From Acaryochloris sp. CCMEE 5410 (GTDB lineage Bacteria; Cyanobacteriota; Cyanobacteriia; Thermosynechococcales; Thermosynechococcaceae), in the NCBI RefSeq assembly GCF_000238775.2, contig NZ_AFEJ02000002.1, positions 1,659,501 through 1,723,500 of the forward strand: a DNA stretch of 64,000 nucleotides, written 5' to 3'. Positions within the stretch are counted from its first letter, which is position 1. The number at the start of each line of letters is the position of its first letter. Below, one piece after another: positions 57,288 through 64,000 of this stretch. The notes beneath the pieces are model-generated. The model had not been told where the DNA came from. It saw only the letters and a program-made list of their open reading frames with translations, and made no database searches. A program made the position numbers and the translations under genes.

Positions 57288-57677
57288 AGATTTAAAATAT
57301 TGCTTCAATACAGAATGCGATTAGAAAAAGAAAAATTAATGCGAAAAAATTGATTCTTCCTGTTCGGGAAAAACCAATTCGCTATATTTACATATATTTA
57401 CGTTTTTTTGGATATCAGAAAGTAGCTAATTACACAATTTAGAAATTGCATCAATAGCATTGCTTCATTGAAAATTATGCATAATCATTCAATATCCTCC
57501 TGGATGAAGCGCATGTCTACATGTGGAGGTTTCTTTCGGGCGTGTTGAGTCAACTGTCATGAACCGAATAGCAGAAGTTTGCCGTTCCACAAGAATTTTA
57601 TGGCTAGACGTTCAGTCAAAGGCTTGACTTGCCCATACTAAGTACAGTGTTTACTCAGACTTAGGATTGGATGTAGT
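57288..57677. other. Intergenic region upstream of the FHA gene
   Basis: No gene is visible. It is AT-rich from 57309 to 57480. A hairpin-like CCTCC ... CATGT-CT-ACATG ... GGAGG arrangement lies at 57496-57529, followed by TTTCTTT. The region serves the divergent cupin (minus) and FHA (plus) genes. Confidence 0.45.
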
Positions 57678-58598
57678 GTGATTGCCACCTCCTTCGAGAT
57701 ACCTCAATTATTGATTCAGATGGGGAGCAACTGCGAACCCTTTGAATTTCAATCCGGTTTGGAGTGGACGGTGGGACGCCATCCCAGTAATCCGATTCAA
57801 CTCGGCGATCGCTGTGCCTCTCGGCAACATGCCAAATTAGTGCGGTTGCAAGATCATCACTACTGCTATGTCGATCTCAATAGCCGCAACGGCTCTAAAC
57901 TGCGCGGTCGTTCGATCAAATACCCCGTTCTGCTACAGAATGGCGATCGCATCAAAATTGGGGATACATACCTGATTTTCCAAGACATTCCCACCCATCG
58001 GACAACGGGCAATGGTACACCGGATAAAGCCCAGGTCTTGCTTCTACAGGCGGATGCACTCCAAGGAAAAATCTGGCAAACGGTGTTGCATTCTCAAACC
58101 ATAGATAGCTATTGGGAATCGGCTGATATTGATCTCAAAGCCTACTTGCCGCGACGTGTAGCCTCCGGTTCCCTCCCGCAATTACTCGTCCTTGATACTC
58201 AAATTCTCGGCGATCAAACCTATGAGGTCTGTGCCTGGTGCGCTCAAACCTTCCCGCAACTCAAGATCATTGTGAATAACAGCCAGGAACGCCAAATCTT
58301 GATGTCAGAACGGCAAAAGGCAGCACAGGCAGGCTGTTTAAACTGGTTCCCCGCCTTCCGAGAACCCAAGTTGATCGATAATATCGCCGGAATTGTAGTG
58401 CAGGCCAACGGAGTCATGAACATCCTGGGCGGTACCCTCCGTCAAGACACGTTATTCACAGTTTTAAAGTCCTTTGAAAAACTACTGGGCGAAGTAGCAA
58501 CCCTGCAGCCACCCCCTAAACCCGTTGCCCCCTCGCAACCCTCTCCTGCGACAGCTGACCAAAACGGAGACCTAACTCAGGTCAGCCGCAAGGGCTAA
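57678..58598 (+). CDS. FHA-domain protein
   Basis: A 306-residue protein with an N-terminal FHA domain (about 15-110): the phosphopeptide motifs VGRHPSNPIQ, CASRQHAKL and DLNSRNGS are in order. FHA domains bind phosphothreonine, so the protein is probably part of Ser/Thr kinase signalling. The C-terminal 190 residues are not recognised and have some resemblance to a degenerate receiver (LPQLLVLDTQILG). The start is GTG at 57678. The end overlaps the convergent DUF815 gene by 27 bp. Confidence 0.82.
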   Translation: MIATSFEIPQLLIQMGSNCEPFEFQSGLEWTVGRHPSNPIQLGDRCASRQHAKLVRLQDHHYCYVDLNSRNGSKLRGRSIKYPVLLQNGDRIKIGDTYLIFQDIPTHRTTGNGTPDKAQVLLLQADALQGKIWQTVLHSQTIDSYWESADIDLKAYLPRRVASGSLPQLLVLDTQILGDQTYEVCAWCAQTFPQLKIIVNNSQERQILMSERQKAAQAGCLNWFPAFREPKLIDNIAGIVVQANGVMNILGGTLRQDTLFTVLKSFEKLLGEVATLQPPPKPVAPSQPSPATADQNGDLTQVSRKG

Positions 58599-59885
58599 TT
58601 CAGCTTGTAGAAAGTCAATAAATTGACGCGCCGTGCGGCCAGATCGGCCATTATGACGGGTTGCCCATTGCAACGCCCGAAATTTGAGATCTTCTGCGCT
58701 GAGGGCTAATTTTGCTTGGTCTGCTAGATGGAACACCATTTTGAGATAGGTCTCTTGATTAGCAGGGACGAAAGTGAGGGTAAGACCAAAGCGATCGCTG
58801 AGGGATAATTTTTCTTGAACCGTATCCCAGGAATGGATTTCATCGCTGTCCTGTGGGCGCGGACGATCATCAAAGAACTCCCGAATCAAATGCCGACGGT
58901 TGGACGTGGCATAGACAATCACATTGTCGGGTCTAGCAGCCACGTTACCTTCTAGAACCACTTTTAAGGCTTTATAACTCTCTTCGTCTTCCTCAAACGA
59001 GAGGTCATCCACAAAAATAATGAACTTTTGCGGGCAGTTCTGAAGCTGGGCCAAGATCTGGGGTAGTTCAATCAGGGCAGATTTACGAACTTCAATTAAA
59101 CGCAAGCCCCGATTGCCGTAGAGCGGTAATAGGGCCTTAACCATGGCCGATTTACCAGCACCTCGACTGCCATAGAGCAAGATATTCAGGGCAGGATAAC
59201 CACGCAGCAGTGCTTCGGTATTTTTCAGAAGTTGATCTCGCTGATCTTCATATCCCACTAGCGCATCCATCGCAATCTCATCGGGATAGGAATAGCCTTG
59301 GAGTTGACCTTCATGCCAACTAAAGGCCCGATATTGAGCCATCCGTCCACAGCCGACTTGGCAATGATACTCCGCTAACGCAGGCAAGGCCTCAGCCCAA
59401 TGATCGTACTCTTGTAAAAATGACACGGTCTGAGCAGTATCTGCTTGAGTAGTGCTGGGTAACGGTGGCAAGGCAGGTCCCCCCAAGTGACCAATGGCTT
59501 GGGTAAGGTCTTCTGGGTTCCACTGCCACAGGTGCTGTAGAACCCCCAAATCGTACCGGACGGCCTCTAGAAGTTCAGCAGGGAGTTGCTCTAGGGGGTA
59601 ATGCTGAACTTGCAAGGTGAAGGGGTTGTCCGAGTCCGACATTCGTTTTAATAAGTAATCCGGCCAGCTGTGTTGCGTCGTGGATAAGGCCTTAAATAAC
59701 TGTCCGTAGGCCCAAAGTACCTGAGATAAATCCGGCTCAGGCTGCTGCAGGACATTTAGAACGGATAAAAATGCTTGCCCTACTTCATCTTCCCAAACGG
59801 AGGAATAGAGTAACAAGGATGATACCTGCTGCTCAAGCATCGCCCATGAAGGTTCAGAGGAAGTATTTGGCCGATCAGATCCCAA
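58572..59885 (-). CDS. DUF815 family AAA+ ATPase
   Basis: A 437-residue P-loop ATPase of the DUF815 family. Walker A is LYGSRGAGKSAMVKALL, Walker B is KFIIFVDDLSFEEDEE, and the sensor-like end SGRTARQFIDFL is normal. It has a long N-terminal helical part (about 1-200). The start is TTG 59885, with ATG 59840 as an alternative. Its last 27 bases overlap the FHA gene tail to tail. The biological role is unknown. Confidence 0.82.
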   Translation of the reverse strand: MGSDRPNTSSEPSWAMLEQQVSSLLLYSSVWEDEVGQAFLSVLNVLQQPEPDLSQVLWAYGQLFKALSTTQHSWPDYLLKRMSDSDNPFTLQVQHYPLEQLPAELLEAVRYDLGVLQHLWQWNPEDLTQAIGHLGGPALPPLPSTTQADTAQTVSFLQEYDHWAEALPALAEYHCQVGCGRMAQYRAFSWHEGQLQGYSYPDEIAMDALVGYEDQRDQLLKNTEALLRGYPALNILLYGSRGAGKSAMVKALLPLYGNRGLRLIEVRKSALIELPQILAQLQNCPQKFIIFVDDLSFEEDEESYKALKVVLEGNVAARPDNVIVYATSNRRHLIREFFDDRPRPQDSDEIHSWDTVQEKLSLSDRFGLTLTFVPANQETYLKMVFHLADQAKLALSAEDLKFRALQWATRHNGRSGRTARQFIDFLQAELALAADLS

Positions 59886-59998
59886 AATATGCCCCGGAAA
59901 GAGTACTGCTTCAGTTTATTTCACAACTGGTGTGCGAATTCGTGACCAACACACCAATCACTGGCTGGTTGCTGATATCTTCTGTTAGCTGGCATTGG

Positions 59999-60883
59999 CT
60001 ATGGCCCAGCGGTTCCCACTACTTGCACCAGGGGATAACTGCCAAATACCTTCAGCACTTCAGTATGAGAGGTTAACTCATCTAAAGCAGACTGAAAAAA
60101 GCTAGTATGTATGTCCGCCTCTGCATCCACAAAAAAGACATATTCCCCTAAGGAGCGTTTGCTGGGACGAGACTCAATCCGACTGAGATTAATATGTCGG
60201 TCATTGAAAATCTTTAGGGGCTGCAACAACGCGCCGGGAACATTTGCTGGCAAGCTAAACGCTAAAGACGTATACACCGGGCTACCCTCTGGAGCCGTAA
60301 CGGGATAAGGCGTGTCTTTTTGACTCACAATCCAAAATCGGGTGCAGTTATCGGGATGATCTTGGATGGACCGCTGAATCACCGGCAGTTGGTACAGCTG
60401 AGCCGCTCGTTCTGACGAGATCGCCGCAATTGAGCCGTCCTCATCCACATAATTAAGGGCCTCCGTCGTAGAGCTGGCAGGCACCAAGGTCGCTTGGGGC
60501 AAGTTAGTTTTCAGCCAGGTCTGGCATTGTCCAAGGGCTTGCGGGTGAGAATAGACCGCTTGAATCGACTGCAATTTTTGCGCTTTGGCAATCAAGACAT
60601 GCTCAATGGATAACACTAACGCTTGACGAATCTGCAGCATTTCTAGCTGCCAGACCGTATCTAAGGTAACGGAGACACTGCCTTCAATGGAGTTCTCGAC
60701 TGGGGAAACAGAGAGTTTAGTATCGCCAGCAGCAGTCGATTGGAGCGCCTGGGCAATACTGGGACAGGGACAGAGGATAGGGGTTGGCTGTTGGGTGAGA
60801 TTAGCGTACCAATCCGCATATGCGATCGCAGCTTGTTCTGCATAGGTTCCTGCAGGCCCCAGGTGGGCAATGGAAAGCGACAT
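59999..60883 (-). CDS. pheA: Prephenate dehydratase
   Basis: A 294-residue stand-alone prephenate dehydratase, making phenylpyruvate on the phenylalanine route. The catalytic part starts HLGPAGTYAEQAA and contains VSPVENSIEGSVSVTLD and CTRFWIVS with the conserved Thr-Arg-Phe. The C-terminal ACT domain (about 200-285) carries VPGALLQPLKIFNDRHINLSRIES (parts quoted), the phenylalanine feedback site. ATG 60883 has AGGG upstream; ATG 60889 is also possible. Confidence 0.94.
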   Translation of the reverse strand: MSLSIAHLGPAGTYAEQAAIAYADWYANLTQQPTPILCPCPSIAQALQSTAAGDTKLSVSPVENSIEGSVSVTLDTVWQLEMLQIRQALVLSIEHVLIAKAQKLQSIQAVYSHPQALGQCQTWLKTNLPQATLVPASSTTEALNYVDEDGSIAAISSERAAQLYQLPVIQRSIQDHPDNCTRFWIVSQKDTPYPVTAPEGSPVYTSLAFSLPANVPGALLQPLKIFNDRHINLSRIESRPSKRSLGEYVFFVDAEADIHTSFFQSALDELTSHTEVLKVFGSYPLVQVVGTAGP

Positions 60884-61004
60884 AAACATCCCTGATCATT
60901 ACAGACAGTTTATCTGGGTTTGTGAAAGTTCATCTGAGGAATCTACCCACGAATCAGCCAAAGAAATGTAAAATTACCTTAACAGTCCCGTAACGTTCTC
61001 GTTT

Positions 61005-61589
61005 ATGCAACTTAACTTTGCAGCCTCCCATTCCGTTTTAATCACTGTCCCAGAGGCATCGGTGCCCATCCAGCACTACTTACGGCAGCCCCGTCGCTTG
61101 GTCTATGCCCTCACGGATCGCAGTCGAGTTGAGCGTCTTGCTGATGACTGTTTTCGCCTCACCATGCGCCCCCGAGAATTTCTGGCCATGAGTTTTCAGC
61201 CTGTCGTCGACCTGAAAGTCTGGGCAGAACCCAACGGCACTGTACATCTACAGTCTGTGGGCTGTGAAATTCGCGGCATTGAATATATCAATAACCGTTT
61301 TGATCTCACTTTGAACGGTAGGCTCTATCCCCTAGCGACCGATGGTCCAACCCAGCTGATGGGTCAGGGAGATGTCAGCGTGAGCGTTGAACTCCCCCCC
61401 ATTTTCTGGATGACGCCCCAGCCCATTTTGGAAGCAGCCGGTCAGCGGATTCTGCAAGGCATCTTTTTAACCTTTAAACAGCGGCTTGGGCATCAGCTAG
61501 TTGAGGATTACTTGAGGTGGGCAGGCACCTCTCAGCCGTCTGCGACGGATTCTGTTCATAGTTTATCGGCCAATCCTTCGAGCTACTAA
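61005..61589 (+). CDS. DUF1997 family protein
   Basis: A 194-residue protein of the DUF1997 family, common in cyanobacteria and plastid-bearing eukaryotes. It contains YLRQPRRLVYALTDRSRVE, MRPREFLAMSFQPVVDLKVW and GQRILQGIFLTFKQRLGHQL. No signal or membrane segment is seen. The function is unknown. It is transcribed away from pheA and toward the diguanylate cyclase, with 13 bp between the convergent stops. Confidence 0.85.
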   Translation: MQLNFAASHSVLITVPEASVPIQHYLRQPRRLVYALTDRSRVERLADDCFRLTMRPREFLAMSFQPVVDLKVWAEPNGTVHLQSVGCEIRGIEYINNRFDLTLNGRLYPLATDGPTQLMGQGDVSVSVELPPIFWMTPQPILEAAGQRILQGIFLTFKQRLGHQLVEDYLRWAGTSQPSATDSVHSLSANPSSY

Positions 61590-61602
61590 AATCCCCAAAT
61601 AG

Positions 61603-63501
61603 TCACGAAATAACCCGATTGCGACCTTGTTGTTTAGCCCGATAAAGGGCAGCATCCGCCGCTTCCAATAATTCTGTGTAGGACTGTTGAGTATTGGGGA
61701 TAACAGCTGCTACCCCTAAACTCAGGGTAACTCGCTCGCTAGCAGATGAGGTCTTATGGGGAATCCTGAGGGCTTCAATCGCCGTGCGTATCATCTCAGC
61801 AATGTGGGTGGCACCAGGAAGGGGCGTATTGGGAAGCAACACTACAAACTCTTCCCCGCCATAGCGGGCTACCATATCCGCAGGGCGTTTAACGCTTTTA
61901 TCAATGGCTAAGGCAACTTCCTGCAAACAGGTATCTCCCGCCTGATGCCCATAGGTATCGTTATATTGTTTGAAATGGTCTACGTCACACAAAATAATGG
62001 ACAAGGGCTGTTGTTCTCGCCGCAGTCGCCTCCATTCCTTGTCTAAGCATTCATCAAAACTACGGCGATTATGGATCGACGTCAGTCCATCAATGCGGCT
62101 GAGCTGTTGTAATTGCTGATTCAGCTGTTTCAGTTTGGCTTCTGCACGATGGCGCTCTTCAATTTCTTGTTGTAGCTGTAAATTACGATCATGTAGGGCC
62201 TGGGTCCGCTCTCGGACTTTGTCTTCTAAATCGGCATTAATGATGGCACGGTCTAAAATACTGCCGGCTTGGGTATTAAAGGCCATCAAGAAGGTCTCAT
62301 CTGTCTTACTGAAATTTATCCGATACCGCTCCGGCACTTCTCCTCGTCTAGGCTCCGCGTTAGCAATACTAGGACGATATTTGTTCGCCAATTGTGCAAT
62401 GGCGATCAGTTTACCATGGGCATTTAAGACAGGCATACACAGCACGCTATAGAGGGGGATATTACACCCAAATTGATGAGTGGATAAGGGCGGATGATTA
62501 AACGCATAATTCAGAGGTTGCTGAGTCTCCACCAATTTGCCCAGAAGCCCTGTCCCTAGAGGAATTTGTTGATGGGGAATATCAGCATAGGTCCACAGCC
62601 GATGATGATCTTGATCCACGAGCCACAAAATGGAGTGCTCAGCCTGCATTAACTGTTTGGCTTCCGCCATGATGTGAAGAAGAGTCTCCTGTAGAGATAA
62701 GCCGCTTTGGCCTAGGACTTGAGTAGACGCCATCAATGCATTGGCAGCTCGCTGTTTTTGGGCTGCGGCATAAAATGCTTTAGAACTCTCTAGTAAAAGG
62801 CCGATCACTTCTACAAATTCTGCAAAAATTTTCTCATCAGCTGCCCCAAATCCCTGGTGATGAATACGATCCTGGATGGGAAGGGTGGGATGTACACCTG
62901 GACGGATTTTGTTCAACATTTGGACAACGGCCAGTAGCTGTCCCTGTTGATCTAAAACCGGGATTGCCAATAGGGTATAGGTTCGGTACCCTGTGCGCTG
63001 ATCTTGCTTTTTGGCTTCTTCGGAGCGGGGATCATCGTAGAAGTCATAGGGAATATTAAGGGTCTCTTGGTGAGTTGCCACATGCCCCGCAATCCCCCGG
63101 TCAGCAGGAATACGAATTTCAATGGAGTTCGACCCACTCTCTTCTTGGACCATAGACCATAGCTCTTGCTGCTCCGCATCAAACATAAAAATAGTGGTCC
63201 GATCTGCATCGAGCAGTTCACCTATTTTGAGGGCCATGGAATGGAGTAAGTCATTCAAAACGCCCTGGAACCCCTGATCCTCCAACATGCATAGGGTTTG
63301 ATGGACAATACTGAGCTCCTGTTGGACTTGCTGAACCACTTGGCGAAAGGTTTGTTGGGTTAATGGAGCCAACAGTTCTGCAAATCTACCAGGTATGGGC
63401 GTGGCCTTAGGTTGACTAGCTTGTATCAAAAATTGCGGTGTGTTTTTGGAACAACGGTGAACCGCGAGTTGCTGAGATGAATGTGTAGAAATAGCCTTCA
63501 T
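61603..63501 (-). CDS. GAF-GAF-GGDEF diguanylate cyclase
   Basis: A 632-residue protein. Two GAF domains span about 75-240 and 265-420, then a coiled coil leads into a GGDEF domain (about 470-632). The active site is ARYGGEEFVVLLP and the inhibitory I-site RPAD lies five residues before GG. It would make cyclic di-GMP and be product-inhibited. The GAF domains suggest ligand or light input, but I do not see a clear chromophore Cys motif. Only 8 bp separate the ATG at 63501 from an IS end, so the native upstream region is lost. Confidence 0.88.
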   Translation of the reverse strand: MKAISTHSSQQLAVHRCSKNTPQFLIQASQPKATPIPGRFAELLAPLTQQTFRQVVQQVQQELSIVHQTLCMLEDQGFQGVLNDLLHSMALKIGELLDADRTTIFMFDAEQQELWSMVQEESGSNSIEIRIPADRGIAGHVATHQETLNIPYDFYDDPRSEEAKKQDQRTGYRTYTLLAIPVLDQQGQLLAVVQMLNKIRPGVHPTLPIQDRIHHQGFGAADEKIFAEFVEVIGLLLESSKAFYAAAQKQRAANALMASTQVLGQSGLSLQETLLHIMAEAKQLMQAEHSILWLVDQDHHRLWTYADIPHQQIPLGTGLLGKLVETQQPLNYAFNHPPLSTHQFGCNIPLYSVLCMPVLNAHGKLIAIAQLANKYRPSIANAEPRRGEVPERYRINFSKTDETFLMAFNTQAGSILDRAIINADLEDKVRERTQALHDRNLQLQQEIEERHRAEAKLKQLNQQLQQLSRIDGLTSIHNRRSFDECLDKEWRRLRREQQPLSIILCDVDHFKQYNDTYGHQAGDTCLQEVALAIDKSVKRPADMVARYGGEEFVVLLPNTPLPGATHIAEMIRTAIEALRIPHKTSSASERVTLSLGVAAVIPNTQQSYTELLEAADAALYRAKQQGRNRVIS

Positions 63502-63509
63502 ACCAAACC

Positions 63510-64000
63510 CAGGGCTGTTTTAAGTTAGCAGCGAAAAAATAATATCGACCCGATTAGCCAGCTTAGTCATCGCGGTTTTGAGGGATTGATAGTCGTTTAG
63601 CCGCAGGATATTAATCCCAATAGTTCTAAGCACTGACCAATTGAGCAGTGCTTGTTCATCTTCGAGTCGATAATCATCTTCGCCAAAAACAACATCCTTC
63701 GGCCAATGCAACCGATTTTCAATGCCCCAATGTTCTCGGACCAGAGATTGCCAATGCTGGGGTGAGGTGGCAGCTGAACTGATGTAATAGGCCGTATTGT
63801 GATACTCCTTTCCTTTGCGAGTGCCCCATCGTTGGACACAAAGCACAGAGCGAATTGCCTCCCATTCCTGTAAGGCTATGCCGACAGGCTCATAAACCTG
63901 TATACACCGATGTTCATCTCGTCCTCTACTTTGGGCGGAGTGGATGTGCTCAGCCATGGGTTTAAGACACTCAAAGTAAGTCTGGAGGTGGTCGTAAAGT
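63510..64000 (-). mobile_element. ISAs1-family insertion sequence (right end; partial)
   Basis: The visible part starts at CAGGGCTGTTTTAAG (63510), a typical ISAs1-family end, and runs to the window edge. The transposase stop is at 63520. The 8 bases between 63502 and 63509 (ACCAAACC) could be one copy of the target duplication; the other copy is outside the window. Confidence 0.8.
63520..64000 (-). CDS. ISAs1-family transposase (5' partial)
   Basis: The C-terminal about 160 residues of a DDE transposase. The frame is open to the window edge, beyond the ATG at 63957. The family block SLVREHWGIENRLHWPKDVVFGEDDYRLED (parts: REHWGIENRLHWPKDVVF) carries the catalytic Glu, and it is followed by LLNWSVLRTIGINILRL. 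The YREK-like region matches IS4/ISAs1 enzymes. No frameshift is seen in the visible part, so the element may be active. Confidence 0.9.
   Translation of the reverse strand, partial: LYDHLQTYFECLKPMAEHIHSAQSRGRDEHRCIQVYEPVGIALQEWEAIRSVLCVQRWGTRKGKEYHNTAYYISSAATSPQHWQSLVREHWGIENRLHWPKDVVFGEDDYRLEDEQALLNWSVLRTIGINILRLNDYQSLKTAMTKLANRVDIIFSLLT

Noticed and set aside
57496-57535. Terminator hairpin in the gap before the FHA gene
   Set aside because: The stem is asymmetric with a long bulge, and no upstream plus-strand gene would need it; left as part of the intergenic description.

Overview
The window is chromosomal DNA from a cyanobacterium. Evidence: a form IB Rubisco operon in the order rbcL-rbcX-rbcS, a Rubisco activase with a small-subunit-like tail, Raf1, a BicA-type bicarbonate transporter, Ycf52- and Ycf29-like proteins, a DevBCA exporter, Ccs1/CcdA cytochrome c maturation, and about twenty copies of the HIP1 octamer GCGATCGC. 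Mid-40s GC and many accessory regulators would suit a large-genome genus such as Acaryochloris, but I cannot confirm the genus from the sequence alone.

Layout. 1-2.7 kb: a band-7/SPFH protein with a C-terminal zinc ribbon (5' end outside the window) and a Uma2-type endonuclease. 2.8-8.5 kb (minus): Rubisco biogenesis block rbcL, rbcX, rbcS, a strong terminator, an SGNH hydrolase, rca and raf1. 8.5-9.1 kb: long leader region with an 18-codon ORF and possible RNA switching. 9.1-14.2 kb: Ycf52-like acetyltransferase, TPR and J-domain proteins, lnt, a phasin-like coiled-coil protein and a lipoprotein-like FKBP isomerase whose terminator is split by a 113-bp MITE-like element. 14.4-20.5 kb (minus): str operon rpsL-rpsG-fusA-tuf-rpsJ plus a Lon-substrate-binding-domain gene, with a YbaB gene just upstream. 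20.6-23 kb: murC-murB. 23.5-28.1 kb (plus): SpoU methyltransferase, class-A beta-lactamase-like hydrolase, Hpt protein, obg and a LuxR-type response regulator. 28.1-32.1 kb (minus): ftsW, ccdA, ccs1 and a DUF3493 gene.

32.2-37 kb is iron-related: an SLH/OprB-type porin behind a near-ideal Fur box, a thioredoxin-like [2Fe-2S] ferredoxin, and a gene that appears broken by two frameshifts. 37.3-40.4 kb: devBCA. 40.6-44.6 kb: two small secreted proteins, a tandem pair of membrane GTPases with DUF697-like ends and an initiator tRNA. 45-47.9 kb: bicA and principal sigma factor rpoD, convergent on a shared terminator. 48.5-52.4 kb: dacB overlapping a copper-type P1B ATPase. 52.5-61.6 kb: a two-domain kinase, a large pentapeptide-repeat protein, a YpfJ metallopeptidase, a cupin, an FHA protein, a DUF815 ATPase, pheA and a DUF1997 protein. 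61.6-64 kb: a GAF-GAF-GGDEF diguanylate cyclase with an ISAs1-family insertion sequence ending 8 bp before its start codon.

Most of the window is housekeeping and photosynthetic carbon metabolism. The less ordinary parts are the clustered Rubisco assembly factors, the rbcL upstream region, the split terminator, the Fur-controlled porin next to a decayed gene, the GTPase pair, and the IS insertion. I found no CRISPR array, no phage and no clear defence system.
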